Of a stretch of 64,000 nt of DNA, positions 1 through 8,752 are shown one piece after another (position 1 is the first letter of the stretch; every line of letters starts with the position of its first letter). The notes beneath the pieces were generated by a model. The model worked only from the letters and a program-made list of their open reading frames with translations. It had not been told where the DNA came from and ran no database searches. The DNA comes from Streptomyces sp. NBC_00091 (GTDB lineage Bacteria > Actinomycetota > Actinomycetes > Streptomycetales > Streptomycetaceae): NCBI RefSeq assembly GCF_026343185.1, contig NZ_JAPEMA010000001.1, positions 2,852,001-2,916,000 on the forward strand, written 5' to 3'. The position numbers and the translations under genes were made by a program.

Positions 1-122
1 TACACGCGGCGGCCGATGATCACGGAGTAGCCGACGACCTCCTCGGGCTTGATGCCCTTCATCGATTCCAGGACGCCGCTCTTGGTCAGGTCGAACGGGA
101 AGCGGGCGATGACACAGCGCAT
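1..122 (-). CDS. Small conserved actinobacterial protein, N-terminal part only (SCO5918-like)
   Basis: The ATG at 122 opens a frame running off the left edge of the window. The visible 40 residues begin MRCVIARFPFDLTKSGVLES and end at ...VIIGRRVY. The pattern resembles a short uncharacterised Streptomyces protein usually found beside a DEAD-box helicase and a cold-shock gene (from memory, SCO5918 family). Here it also lies on the same strand downstream of the CBS protein, helicase and cold-shock genes, which supports the identification. No catalytic motif is visible and the function is unknown. The C-terminus lies outside the window. Confidence 0.7.
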   Translation of the reverse strand, partial: MRCVIARFPFDLTKSGVLESMKGIKPEEVVGYSVIIGRRV

Positions 123-175
123 GTTGCCTCACAGGAAGAAGGGAGAGGGGGGCGGTTCTGCCGCGCTGAGGCGGG

Positions 176-580
176 TCAGCGTGCAAGGGCGAGGATGCCC
201 AGAGCGCTGCGTTGTTCGTCGACCACGGGCAGGGCGTCGAGCCGGCGGTAGCTCATCGCGTGTTCCGCCTCGGCCATGGTGGTCATGGGCGAGGTGAACG
301 GCCCGCGGTCGCCGAGGGCCTCGCGCAGCCGGATACGGTCCGTGTACGTGCTGCTGTTGCGGATGGCGGCGAGTTGGGCCCGGGTGACCAGCCCGGTGCA
401 CAGGCCGTACTCGTCGCAGACCAGCAGATGAACCGCGCGGGCACTGGCCATGACGGACAGGGCAACCTCTACGGTCATGTCGTCACAGACCTGCGGGCCT
501 GCCGCCTCCATGGCGTCGTCCACCGTCCGGGGCGCCGGATTGGCTCTGGCGGAGCGGGGCTGCATCCGGACCAGCGTCAC
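176..580 (-). CDS. CBS-domain protein
   Basis: A 134-residue protein with two CBS-like halves: the first includes MTVEVALSVMASARAVHLLV, the second includes AEHAMSYRRLDALPVVDEQ. CBS pairs usually bind adenosyl nucleotides and act as energy sensors. With no attached catalytic domain, this would be a stand-alone sensor. The start is the GTG at 580, because AGGAGG lies 7 nt upstream. The frame remains open further upstream but without a ribosome site. It lies 44 bp downstream of the DEAD-box helicase on the same strand, so co-transcription is likely. Its specific ligand and partner cannot be inferred. Confidence 0.8.
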   Translation of the reverse strand: MTLVRMQPRSARANPAPRTVDDAMEAAGPQVCDDMTVEVALSVMASARAVHLLVCDEYGLCTGLVTRAQLAAIRNSSTYTDRIRLREALGDRGPFTSPMTTMAEAEHAMSYRRLDALPVVDEQRSALGILALAR

Positions 581-624
581 AACGTGCCTCCTGCAGAGAT
601 AGGTCAGTCTTCTGATCACGGTTG

Positions 625-2142
625 TCAGGCCGCCGCATCGAAGGCGGACTGCCGCGCGCTCGCGCGCCGGGCAGCTGACATGGGCCCGCGCCGCCCGCGG
701 GAGGAGCCGCCGCTGCGCCTGGGCCGCTCGGACACCGGCGCGGTGATGGTGACGGGGATGCCGGAGGGGGCCTGGGCGCCGGTGATCCGGTTGAGGGCCC
801 CTTCGCCGGAGCGGACCAGGGTGGTCTGCGGGACGATCCCGGCGGCCTGCATGAGGCGGGTCATGTCGCGGCGCTGGTTGGGGGTGACCAGGGTGACGAC
901 ACTGCCGGACTCGCCGGCGCGGGCGGTGCGGCCGCCGCGGTGGAGGTAGTCCTTGGGGTCGGTCGGCGGGTCTACGTTCACGACGAGGTCGAGGTTATCG
1001 ACGTGGATTCCACGGGCGGCCACGTTCGTGGCGACCAGGACGGTGACGTGTCCGGTCTTGAACTGGGCCAGGGTCCGGGTCCGTTGCGGCTGGGACTTCC
1101 CGCCGTGCAGGGCCGCGGCGCGGACCCCGCTGTCGAGGAGGTCTTGGGTGAGACGGTCCACGGCGTGCTTGGTGTCGAGGAACATGATCACGCGGCCGTC
1201 CCGGGCGGCGATCTCCGTCGTCGTCCGCTGCTTGTCGGCGCCGTGGACGTGCAGGACGTGGTGCTCCATCGTGGTCACCGCGCCCTGCGAGGGATCGACG
1301 GAGTGCACGACCGGGTCTGTCAGGTAGCGGCGCACCAGCAGGTCGACGTTGCGGTCCAGGGTTGCGGAGAACAGCATCCTCTGGCCCTCGGGCCGCACCT
1401 GGTCGAGGAGCGCGGTGACCTGGGGCATGAAGCCCATGTCGGCCATCTGGTCGGCTTCGTCGAGGACGGTGATCGCGACCTGGTTCAGCCGGCAGTCGCC
1501 GCGGTCGATGAGGTCCTTCAGACGTCCGGGGGTGGCCACCACGACTTCGGCGCCGCCGCGCAGGGCGTTGGCCTGGCGGCCGATGGGCATCCCGCCGACG
1601 ACGGTGGCCAGGCGGAGCTTCACCGAGCGTGCGTACGGGGTGAGCGCGTCGGTCACCTGCTGGGCCAGTTCGCGGGTGGGTACGAGGATCAGCGCGAGCG
1701 GCTGGTGGGGTTCGGCACGCTGCCCGGCGGTGCGGGCCAGCAGAGCGAGGCCGAAGGCGAGGGTCTTTCCGGAGCCGGTGCGGCCACGGCCGAGGACGTC
1801 ACGGCCGGCGAGGGTGTTGGGCAGGGTGGCGCCCTGGATCGGGAAGGGCACGCTCACGCCCTGCGCGCCGAGGGCGGCCAGCAGCTCGGCCGGCATGTCG
1901 AGATCGGCGAAGGCCTCCACGGCGGCCAGCGCGGGCGTGATCGTCTTCGGCGGCGCGAACTCGCCCTGAACCGCGGCGGGCCGACGGCCTGAGCCACCTG
2001 ATCGGCTCGGACCTGCGGAACGGCTTCGAGCCGGGGAGCCGAATCGACTGCCCCGCTCCGAACCGGTGCCGTTGCCGAAAGCGGGGCCGCCGGTGCGGCT
2101 GCGGGTACGGGACGAGCGCTCGTTCTTACGTGTGGGGTTAAT
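625..2142 (-). CDS. DEAD-box ATP-dependent RNA helicase, probable ATT start
   Basis: A 505-residue superfamily-2 RNA helicase that would remodel RNA, probably during cold adaptation given the neighbouring cold-shock gene. Motifs in order: Q motif (FPIQ, Q103), motif I GRTGSGKT (120-127), PTRELAQQ (155-162), DEAD (228-231), SAT (259-261), and motif VI HRGGRTARAG (401-410). A basic Arg/Gly/Ser-rich N-terminus and an Arg-rich tail flank the core. The only strong ribosome site, GGAAGG, lies 6 nt before an ATT codon at 2142, giving INPTRKNER. An in-frame GTG at 2166 would place that ribosome site inside the gene and has no good site of its own. ATT is therefore preferred, unusual as it is. Confidence 0.9.
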   Translation of the reverse strand: MNPTRKNERSSRTRSRTGGPAFGNGTGSERGSRFGSPARSRSAGPSRSGGSGRRPAAVQGEFAPPKTITPALAAVEAFADLDMPAELLAALGAQGVSVPFPIQGATLPNTLAGRDVLGRGRTGSGKTLAFGLALLARTAGQRAEPHQPLALILVPTRELAQQVTDALTPYARSVKLRLATVVGGMPIGRQANALRGGAEVVVATPGRLKDLIDRGDCRLNQVAITVLDEADQMADMGFMPQVTALLDQVRPEGQRMLFSATLDRNVDLLVRRYLTDPVVHSVDPSQGAVTTMEHHVLHVHGADKQRTTTEIAARDGRVIMFLDTKHAVDRLTQDLLDSGVRAAALHGGKSQPQRTRTLAQFKTGHVTVLVATNVAARGIHVDNLDLVVNVDPPTDPKDYLHRGGRTARAGESGSVVTLVTPNQRRDMTRLMQAAGIVPQTTLVRSGEGALNRITGAQAPSGIPVTITAPVSERPRRSGGSSRGRRGPMSAARRASARQSAFDAAA

Positions 2143-2440
2143 GTGAAACCTTCCTTGACACGGCACGCGTCAAGGAATTCCCACAGCGGAAGAGCGGCGC
2201 GGGGAACTGCGAGAACGGACCGAATGGAATTCGGAGGCAGATCCGGCCCGCGAGAAATATGCGTGGGGACGGGCGCTGCAATGAGGGTGGCGTCATACGG
2301 ACGCGAAACTGGAGAAATTCGCTCGGGTGCGGCTCCGAGGCGGCGGCATCCCGTGCTGGGTCCCGCGGGTAGACGCACCGGGGGAGACGTGTGCAGCTGG
2401 GGCCCGCATGCGGGCCCCAGCTGCGAAACGCGCGTCAGCG
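2143..2440 (-). other. Cold-shock gene to helicase intergenic region
   Basis: About 298 bp separate the cold-shock stop from the helicase start. The stretch holds the cold-shock terminator palindrome (2393-2424) and the leader of the helicase, with GGAAGG at about 2149-2154. I see no other convincing ORF. A long untranslated leader is common for cold-regulated RNA-helicase genes, but no specific thermosensor fold can be read by eye. Confidence 0.5.
2393..2424 (-). terminator. Terminator of the cold-shock gene
   Basis: A perfect 32-bp palindrome with arms GCAGCTGGGGCCCGCA and its exact complement, starting 17 nt after the cold-shock stop codon. It has no marked U-tract, as is usual for high-GC actinobacterial terminators. 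It should attenuate transcription into the helicase leader. Being symmetric, it would fold in either orientation. Confidence 0.75.
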
Positions 2441-2644
2441 TCAGGCGGGAACGATGTTCTCCGCCGTCGGACCCTTCTGGCCCGGCGCGATGTCGAAGGT
2501 GACCTTCTGGCCTTCGAGCAGCTCGCGGAAACCCTGGGCGGCGATGTTCGAGAAGTGGGCGAACACGTCAGGGCCGCCGTCTTCCTGCTCGATGAAGCCG
2601 AAACCCTTTGCCGCGTTGAACCACTTCACGGTGCCAGCAGCCAT
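2441..2644 (-). CDS. CspA-family cold-shock protein
   Basis: A 67-residue single cold-shock domain, a nucleic-acid chaperone in the cytoplasm. It has the RNP1 signature KGFGFIEQ (residues 13-20) and the RNP2-like DVFAHFSNI (26-34), with the characteristic VKWFN at 6-10. Length matches the family exactly. The ATG at 2644 has AAGGAG 5-6 nt upstream. The gene lies directly upstream of the DEAD-box helicase on the same strand, and the pair is a recurring cold-response unit. A strong palindrome separates them, so helicase expression is likely only partly read-through. Confidence 0.95.
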   Translation of the reverse strand: MAAGTVKWFNAAKGFGFIEQEDGGPDVFAHFSNIAAQGFRELLEGQKVTFDIAPGQKGPTAENIVPA

Positions 2645-3045
2645 GTCATATCTCCTTGGGGCAGTACACCGGCGTCCGCACTGTACGGAGACCGTGTCGC
2701 CGCGATGATGCCCCGCCCGGAAAATGACCGGAAATATGAAGCGCCACCATGCGACGCGGAGGTCGGCTGGAGACGCCTTAAGTTTTTGGGTACCAAAACT
2801 GCAACCGAGATGGACAGTAGCACGTCGCAGTGGATTGCATGGGTCGAATATATTTAGCCCCCGCGCTGCAGTAAAAACTCTCCTTGCGGTGCCCGTTAAA
2901 TCCTCAGGTCGCCGGGACAGATATTGATTCGCCCCGAGTGCAGTGTTGTGAGAGTTGGGGTGTTCGCCGGCTACGACGCGGGCAGACCATCGTCGCGTCC
3001 GGCTGCTCGCCCGAGCGCAGTGGGCGGGGCAGGATGGCGCGGGTG
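2645..3045 (-). promoter_or_regulatory. Leader/promoter region of the cold-shock gene
   Basis: Roughly 400 bp without a convincing gene and visibly richer in A/T than the surroundings, notably 2780-2890. It contains a near-palindrome at 2781-2800 (AGTTTT / AAAACT arms around GGTACC) and A/T-rich stretches near 2847-2856. This is where the promoter and long 5' leader typical of cold-shock genes would be. I cannot assign the transcription start. Confidence 0.45.
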
Positions 3046-3216
3046 ATGGCTGAGCTGAAGTTCGAGACCGTGGTGTGCCCGCACTGCGCTGCCGGGCCGG
3101 CTGTCGGGCATGCCCGGACCATCGCCACCGACAGGCGCCGGGTGACGGTGACGTGGCATGTTGCTTCCTGCCCGCACTATGCCGCGGATCGTCTCCTGGC
3201 AGGGCGGGACGACTGA
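3046..3216 (+). CDS. Hypothetical small Cys/His-containing protein
   Basis: A possible 56-residue protein starting [17 protein letters not shown], with CPHC near the N-terminus and a second CPHY cluster near residue 42. Together these could form a zinc site. An alternative start 12 nt upstream (3034) adds MARV. No clear ribosome site precedes either start. It lies alone between the cold-shock promoter and the tRNA-Gly island. It could be a real small zinc protein or a chance frame. Confidence 0.4.
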   Translation: MAELKFETVVCPHCAAGPAVGHARTIATDRRRVTVTWHVASCPHYAADRLLAGRDD

Positions 3217-3474
3217 GTGGTGTCGTCGCAGGGCCCTCTGGCCAACCGCCTCTTTGGGGAGGCGAATTCGCGGGCCGGGGGCAGCGGTGTGGCGCAGGCC
3301 GTCGAAAGTACGTCTCGCGGCGCGCGATCGACGGCGGCCGGGCCGTGCGCGTGGTGAGCGAAAGGGCATTGGGCGGGGTCTTCCCGCCAGTTGGGGCACG
3401 CGGAGGGCACGGCGAGGCCAGAGAGGTCTAGACAACGCGAAGGCCCCAGGTCGCTGACCTGGGGCTTTGGTGTG
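3217..3474. other. Intergenic stretch before the island
   Basis: About 250 bp with no supportable coding frame. Its right end (3424-3474) carries a degenerate copy of the flank that also precedes the intact tRNA-Gly terminator (AGGTCTAGACAAC). This marks the outer boundary of the tRNA-associated island. Confidence 0.4.
3440..3468 (-). terminator. Duplicated tRNA terminator hairpin, copy 1
   Basis: An inverted repeat with arms around GCCCCAGGTC and a 3-nt GCT loop, with one G-U pair near the base. It matches the hairpin downstream of the intact tRNA-Gly at 9444-9476, so the duplicated segment includes the tRNA terminator as well as the tRNA 3' end. Confidence 0.6.
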
Positions 3475-3516
3475 GAGCGGATGACGGGAATCGAACCCGC
3501 GCTATAAGCTTGGGAA
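3475..3516 (-). repeat. att-like repeat: 3' part of tRNA-Gly, copy 1
   Basis: Forty-two bases identical to 9481-9522, covering the tRNA 3' end, T-arm, variable region and anticodon-arm 3' side up to the anticodon loop. Identity stops at 3517 against 9523. Crossover in the anticodon loop is typical of tyrosine recombinases acting at tRNA genes. This is the outer (distal) junction of the island. Confidence 0.85.
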
Positions 3517-3628
3517 TCACCCGGCACTTGGGTGCCAGCATGGCCTTTGACCTGGGGAAACGTCCACGGGTGGCCCCGTTCTGGCTGCCTCGTCAGACCC
3601 GTTGTTGACCGCTCTTTACCGCCTCTAC

Positions 3629-3645
3629 TGGCACGTTGTGGCACG
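3629..3645. repeat. Paired TGGCACG repeats, possible integrase arm sites
   Basis: TGGCACG occurs at 3629-3635 and again at 3639-3645. Equivalent pairs lie near the other two att copies (5962/5973 and 9401/9412). Short direct repeats close to att cores often serve as arm-type sites for tyrosine integrases. That role is inferred from position and recurrence only. Confidence 0.5.
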
Positions 3646-3723
3646 GGATGCTGCTGCCCGTCGCTGTGAACCAGCCGGCTCCAGATCCGTCCCGGCGCCT
3701 TACCCGGCCCTGAAGCGTTCACC

Positions 3724-5708
3724 TCATGTGGATGGACCAGACGCGCTGAGCAGCTCCTCAATGGCGGTGCGAATGTTCTCGTCTTGGACGAACCCTCGCC
3801 AGCCACCGTTGGAGCGCAGCCGCTGGTCATGGGCGGGCACGTCGCGCAGGAGGTGTGTGGCGGGTTGGGCCGCGTGCCCGATCCGGGCCAGGTACCGCAC
3901 TGCGGGGAGCGTGACGGGCAGGTAGGTGCCCTCGGCCAGATCTCGCACGACGGCCGCCAGAACGGGGACGGCGTCGGCGGTGTCGCCAGTGGCAGCCCAC
4001 AGGGCGTGCGCGGCCTCGACGCGGGTCCAGGGGTCGGCATCGACGGTCGTCGCCCTGAGTAGTGCCACATGGGGTGCGGCATGCGCTCCGAGACTGGCGA
4101 GCCTGCGCAGGTCTGGATGCCGAAAGCTTCGCTCGGCGACGCTGCGGCCGAGCAGTTCCAGGGCTGGTTCGGGTTCGCCGCAGACCTTCCAGTACGCCCA
4201 GGCCGCAAGTTCCCGATGTGATCCGTCGCCGCGCGATCGGAACAGGAGCAGGTCCCGCGCTCCGTTCCCCGCCGTTCCGATTCCTGCCAGGGCCGTTGCC
4301 GCCGCGGTCCAGGTCCGGTCGTCCTCCAGCAGCACGAGCAGCCGTGGAACCGCCGCCTCGGCCGCGGAGCCCCAGTCGGCCAGTACCTCGCAGAGCCGGT
4401 TGAGGAGAGGGGAGTTGTCCGTAGCCGTACCGAGCCGGTCGCAGATCGCCGGAAGGAGCAGTTCGGCATGGTCCGAGAGGTCACTCAGAGCTTCAGGGAG
4501 CGAGGGGAGGCGGGAATGGTGCCAGTCGGTCGAGGGGTAGTGGGCGGAATTCGACGCAAAGCCGGATCGTGCGCCGGCGATCAGCTCGACCAGGCCCGGC
4601 AGGCAGCGCGGATCGTTCATCCGGGCCAGCGCCCACAGGGCGGCCTCGCCGACGGCCTCCCGTCTCCGTGTGGTGCGGGCTCCGGTGTCGGACAGCAGTG
4701 TGGCGAGATCGTCGGCGTGGGCGGCGGCTGCCGGGCCGAGGCAGGCCAGCAGCTCGGCCGCCCGGAAGCGGGCTTCGGGGGCGGGATCGTCCAGCCGTGC
4801 GACGAGACGTGGAACGAGCTCAGTGGCCGGTGATCACCACTGGGACAGCAGTCCGCCCGCCTGGGCCAGGGCGCCGATCCGCTGCTCGTCGTCGTGATGG
4901 TCTGCCAGCAGGCCGAGCGTGAAGGTGGGGTCGGGCCCGGTGATCAGTCCCGCGGTCCATCGCTGGACACCCTGTACTCCGGTTGCTATCGAGCTGGTGT
5001 GGCGCCACAGCTCGACGCTCGGGTCCCGGACCGCTTCGAGCACGAGGCCCAGCCGTCGTATGGGCAGGCCCGGATCGCGCGGGGACAGCGCGTGCACCGC
5101 CGCCAGGCGGATCTGGGCTTGTGGAGCGTCGAGCAGCTCATGGAGTAGGTCGAAGACCTCTGCGTCGTGTACGCCGGCCGGTGCGCGCAAAGCAGCCTGA
5201 CCCAAGGCGAGGATCAGCTCAAGGCGGCTGGACGGATCACCCTCCGCCGCCCAGGACCGCAGCAGCGCGGGCAGCACCAGTTCGCCGGGCTGTTGCAGGC
5301 TCCGACCACGTCGGCTGCGGCTCGCCGGATTTCCGGGAGGGGGTCGTCCAACAGCAGCAACAGTTTGGGCAGGGCCCGTTCCCATGCCGGTGCCCAGTCC
5401 GGATCAAGGAATCGGACTTCGACCCGCCCGGCTTCCGCTGCCAGCATCCCCACGAGTTCGAGCATCGCGCAGCGGCTCGGTACCTGTGGTGTCGCAGCCA
5501 GGCGCAGTACGAAGGGCAGTGCGGCCGAGGCGGCGGAGCAGACCCAGCCACCCTGGTGGAACAGCAGGTTGAGCAACTCGGATGCCGCTTCGTCGGCATC
5601 GTCCGCATCCGGACCGGCACACCGGCGAAGCAGGTCCGGAACACCCTCGGCAGAACCGTAGTTGTGCTGTAGCCCACCCCAGTTGACCGCATCCACTCCC
5701 ACCCACAT
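3724..5708 (-). pseudogene. Degraded HEAT-repeat (ARM-like) protein gene
   Basis: Read from the ATG at 5708 (MWVGVDAVNWGGLQ), this would be a protein of about 660 residues built of helical repeats such as SAASAALPFVLRLAA, IRLAAVHALSP and WTRVEAAHALWAA, typical of HEAT/PBS-lyase-like scaffolds. The frame is broken twice. A frameshift lies near 5285-5310, where the coding pattern moves from ...ADVVGA to LQQPGELVLPALLRSW. An in-frame TGA at 4834-4836 follows ...GGLLSQW. Downstream of it, repeat coding continues in the same frame (PATELVPRL...) to 3724. The downstream part could start at the ATG at 4620, but no ribosome site is clear. It is the only gene of island segment A. Two short genes are a less likely reading. 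Confidence 0.75.
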
Positions 5709-5782
5709 GCCCGCGACCCTACCGGCCCGGCCAACCGCGATGCTCAGGCCGGCCACGCATGCCCAGAGAGGTCCGGACAACG

Positions 5783-5815
5783 AAGAAGGCCCAGGTTGGT
5801 GACCTGGGCCTTCTT
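5783..5815 (-). terminator. Duplicated tRNA terminator hairpin, copy 2
   Basis: Fourteen-bp arms (AAGAAGGCCCAGGT and complement) with a 5-nt loop. The arm matches the intact tRNA terminator better than copy 1 does, although the adjoining att core is more diverged. This suggests a separate integration event. Confidence 0.65.
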
Positions 5816-5819
5816 GCCT

Positions 5820-5851
5820 GAGCGGATGACGGGACTCGAACCCGCGCTATA
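5820..5851 (-). repeat. att-like repeat: 3' part of tRNA-Gly, copy 2 (diverged)
   Basis: Thirty-two bases matching the tRNA 3' end with one mismatch (C at 5835, in the T-loop region). Beyond the core, its left-element flank resembles copy 1 (GGTGAxTCxCAAG on the minus strand), which implies the two segments came from related elements. It divides the island into segments A and B. Confidence 0.75.
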
Positions 5852-5961
5852 GCCTTGAGAGTCACCGATCTTCCAGGCCTGATCTGGCCAGTGACCAGCA
5901 CCTATGGGTTCTGGGAAGATCCCGGGAGCTCGCCCCGGCGCCCGCCGTTCACCGCCCCACC

Positions 5962-5979
5962 TGGCACGGGTCTGGCACG
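5962..5979. repeat. Paired TGGCACG repeats near att copy 2
   Basis: TGGCACG at 5962-5968 and 5973-5979, an 11-bp period. They lie just inside segment B, about 110 bp from the att copy, mirroring the pair inside the other end of the same segment (9401/9412). Confidence 0.5.
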
Positions 5980-6056
5980 GGCAGCCCTCTGATCCGTAGT
6001 ACTGCCCGCGAGCGCCCCGCATTCCGGCGAACCGGTTGGCGGAGCGGCGGCGGTCA

Positions 6057-6227
6057 TCAGTCGCTGGTGCGCTCGATAAGGAAGGCGGTCTCCTTGCGGA
6101 TGCTCAACACCTTCCGCTTCGCGCTGTCGTAGAAGTGGACGTAGTCGCCCTCGACCCCGTACGACTCAGCGTCCAATTGGCGTTCGCGGGTCCCGGCTAC
6201 GTCCCTGTTGATCCAGAAGTGAGCCAT
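6057..6227 (-). CDS. Small hypothetical protein of the island
   Basis: A 56-residue protein (MAHFWINRDVAGTRERQLDA ... ETAFLIERTSD) with GAAGGG about 8 nt before the ATG at 6227. It is hydrophilic with no signal peptide or membrane segment. It is transcribed away from the enzyme cassette, whose first start codon lies only 20 bp away, so a shared divergent control region is likely. I do not recognise the family. Confidence 0.6.
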   Translation of the reverse strand: MAHFWINRDVAGTRERQLDAESYGVEGDYVHFYDSAKRKVLSIRKETAFLIERTSD

Positions 6228-6247
6228 GTTGATCAGCCCTTCGGGGG

Positions 6248-6835
6248 GTGCGGGTCGTTGCCCGGGGCAAGTACCAGCACGGCTGGAGCGACCTCGGCGT
6301 GTTCGTCGTAGCCGATGCTTCCTCCCTCGACGGGATGCGCCAGATCCTTGCGGAGCTGGAGGCCGAACTCGGCGGGGTGAAGCTCGGCCTGACCGTGTTG
6401 ACCCGTGCCGAGTGCAGGGCAGGCGCCGTGACCTCTCGCCTTCTCCACGTCCTCGCGCTCATCGGCAGCGGAGCCCTGGTCCCGCTCTGGTCCGCCCCCG
6501 GCCTGACCCTGCCCGCCCCGGACACCGCCACCGATGTCGACGTGAGCCTGCGCGACGGCATCCAGGCAGCCATCGAGATCCGCCGCCAGCTCCTCAAGGG
6601 GGCACCCGACCTTCGCGACCTCTACAAGGTCACCGCGCTGCTCGCGAAGATCCAGCTCCGCTTCACCGGGATCGAGTGCCCCTCCGACGGCGACGCCCTC
6701 ACGGTGCTCCTCGACGCCAAGCGGCAGGACACGAACATGGTCACCACCGCCCGTACCGATCGCTCGGCTGCTGAAGCGCTCGCGGCCATGGTTCTCCAGA
6801 CCTGGTTGGACACCCTGCCGGGGACGGCGCGGTGA
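6248..6835 (+). CDS. Nucleotidyltransferase-like protein, short N-terminus and altered metal motif
   Basis: 195 residues from the GTG at 6248; an in-frame TGA at 6230-6232 rules out a longer start. The beginning, VARGKYQHGWSDLGVFVV, resembles the minimal nucleotidyltransferase signature GSxARG...SDxDxFVV. However, the helix before the motif is missing and the second catalytic Asp is Gly (SDLG). The rest is an alpha-helical domain (LRDGIQAAIEIRRQLLKGA) like those following such domains. The stop overlaps the next start (GTGA). It may be an inactive or truncated family member. The family call is tentative. Confidence 0.55.
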   Translation: MRVVARGKYQHGWSDLGVFVVADASSLDGMRQILAELEAELGGVKLGLTVLTRAECRAGAVTSRLLHVLALIGSGALVPLWSAPGLTLPAPDTATDVDVSLRDGIQAAIEIRRQLLKGAPDLRDLYKVTALLAKIQLRFTGIECPSDGDALTVLLDAKRQDTNMVTTARTDRSAAEALAAMVLQTWLDTLPGTAR

Positions 6836-7950
6836 GCGCGGCCGGCCGACTGCCCCTGGCCCCAGCGGCCACCTTCCACAAGGCGGCGGCAAGCCGCGAG
6901 GAGTGTGCCACCGAGGCGAAGGGCTGGGCCCAGCTCGCTCCCCGCATCGAGGTCCCGGCCCTTCACGGACAGATCCTTCTTCCGGACAGGCAGCTCCTCG
7001 CCTACGAGGACGTCTTCGCCACCGGCCGGTGCGAGCTGCTGATGGGCGACGTCATGGCCCTGGCCGACCGGGACCCAGCCGTGTTGCCCCGCCTGAACCG
7101 CCTCGTGGACGGCATCTGCGCCGACTTGCGGACGGCTGCCGAGGAGACCGGCAAGCACGTGCCGCTGGCCGACTGCGTTCCGGACCTCTACCTGGACCGG
7201 ATCCGCCCCGGCGGCCGGCTGGACCGCTGGTACCTGCGCCGCGACCTACCGATCGCCCTGCCCCACACCGGTACGACCCTCACCCTCCAGGAGCTGGCCG
7301 ACTTCACCGTCACCGCCAACGGCAGGCGGCTGACGCTCAACGTAGCCGACATCATCGACAGCCTCCGCCACACCTTGGCCCCCGACCGCCGCTGGCTGGC
7401 CGCTCTGACGCAGGGCGACCCCACGGAGCCCAACATCGCCGATCCGCTGTGCTGGCTCGACTTCGAGTTCGCCGGCCGCAACACCGCCGTGGGCGAAGCC
7501 GCCAACCTGCTCTGGTACTTGATGGCCCTGGGCGGCTGGCTCGTCCCGGACTACCAACCCGACGTGTACGCCCGCACCCTCCGCCTCGCCCTGCCGCCGC
7601 TCTCCTGCCCGCGCATCGATCACCTGGAGCTGCACGAGGGCAGGCGACACATCGACGTCCGGTACTCCTGGGACACCGGCCCCGGTCGTAGTGCGGCCAT
7701 CACCCGGGCCCTGGACGGCTTTCGTGGCGAGGACGGCAGCAGCCTGGAGGAGATCCACGTCTTCCTCGCCCTGCGCATCCTCGGGGTCATCCCGGCTGAC
7801 CGGCTGACCTCGCACGACCTCCTGCTCGTGCTGATCAAGCTCGCCGAGAGCCAGGACCCGCTCACGACGATCGACACCTTCTTCACGACCACACCGGCCC
7901 CTCACCCCCACTCCGGCGAACGGAGCAGCCATGTCCCTGCCCCTGCTTGA
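6832..7950 (+). CDS. Phosphotransferase-like (APH/kinase fold) protein
   Basis: 372 residues. The centre carries a kinase-like catalytic pair: [20 protein letters not shown] has the Asp...Asn spacing of aminoglycoside/choline kinases, followed by the metal-binding D-F-E. The usual leading His is Gln (TQGD). No glycine-rich loop is obvious in the N-terminal third. Start GTG at 6832 overlaps the previous stop by 4 bp, and the end overlaps the SDR gene by 20 bp, so the genes are translationally coupled. The substrate is probably a small metabolite of the cassette's pathway, but it is not identifiable. Confidence 0.7.
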   Translation: MSAAGRLPLAPAATFHKAAASREECATEAKGWAQLAPRIEVPALHGQILLPDRQLLAYEDVFATGRCELLMGDVMALADRDPAVLPRLNRLVDGICADLRTAAEETGKHVPLADCVPDLYLDRIRPGGRLDRWYLRRDLPIALPHTGTTLTLQELADFTVTANGRRLTLNVADIIDSLRHTLAPDRRWLAALTQGDPTEPNIADPLCWLDFEFAGRNTAVGEAANLLWYLMALGGWLVPDYQPDVYARTLRLALPPLSCPRIDHLELHEGRRHIDVRYSWDTGPGRSAAITRALDGFRGEDGSSLEEIHVFLALRILGVIPADRLTSHDLLLVLIKLAESQDPLTTIDTFFTTTPAPHPHSGERSSHVPAPA

Positions 7951-8722
7951 GACCCCTCTCCAGGTCCGCCCGCTCCAGGGCCGCACCGCCCTCGTCACCG
8001 GCGGGGCCACCGGCATCGGCGCCGAGATCGGACGCGCGCTCGCCGTCGCCGGCGCGACCGTCGCGGTCAACCACCTCGGCCAGGACCACGACGCCCACGC
8101 CCTCCTCGCCGCCTTCGAGCGCGACGGCAGCCCCGGCATCGCGGCGAACGCCGACCTCACCGATTCCGGCGCCGTCCAGACCATGGTCGAGCTCGTCCGC
8201 GCCGAGATCGGCCCCATCGACATCCTCGTGAACAACGCGGGCTCCTACCCTCGCGCCCCCTGGCAGGACACCGACGAGGCCGCCTGGAACTACTCCCTCG
8301 ACGTGAACCTCACCGCCCACTACCGCACTTGCCACGCCGTGACCCCCGGCATGATCGAACGCCGCTGGGGACGGATCGTGAACATCGGCAGCGTCAACGC
8401 CCGCGCCGGCCGCACGAACCTCGTCGCGTACAGCACTGCGAAGGCCGGGCTGCTGGGCCTGACCCGCTCCCTCGCCAGAGAGTTGGGCCCGTACGGGATC
8501 TGCGTGAACACGGTCCTGCCCGGAGCCATCCAGGTCGATGCGGAGAACGTCATACCCGCCCACCACCGGGCCCGCCCGGAGGACCAGATCAAGCGCCAGT
8601 GCGTCCCGCGCAGGGGACGGCCCGAAGATGTCGCGGCCCTGGTGGCGTTCCTCGTGGGCCCCTCCGCCTCGTTCATCACTGGGCAATCCGTCCACGTCGA
8701 CGGCGGCTGGCTGCTCCACTGA
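7931..8722 (+). CDS. Short-chain dehydrogenase/reductase (SDR)
   Basis: 263 residues of classical SDR type. It has the NAD(P) motif TGGATGIG (residues 24-31), NNAG near 101-104, and the catalytic Ser/Tyr/Lys set in [20 protein letters not shown] (about 155-175). The C-terminal DGGW is also typical of the family. It would oxidise or reduce a hydroxyl/keto group in the cytoplasm. The overlap with the kinase-like gene indicates an operon. The substrate cannot be deduced. Confidence 0.9.
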   Translation: MSLPLLETPLQVRPLQGRTALVTGGATGIGAEIGRALAVAGATVAVNHLGQDHDAHALLAAFERDGSPGIAANADLTDSGAVQTMVELVRAEIGPIDILVNNAGSYPRAPWQDTDEAAWNYSLDVNLTAHYRTCHAVTPGMIERRWGRIVNIGSVNARAGRTNLVAYSTAKAGLLGLTRSLARELGPYGICVNTVLPGAIQVDAENVIPAHHRARPEDQIKRQCVPRRGRPEDVAALVAFLVGPSASFITGQSVHVDGGWLLH

Positions 8723-8752
8723 GACCGCCAACAAGCAAGGAGACAGACCGAA

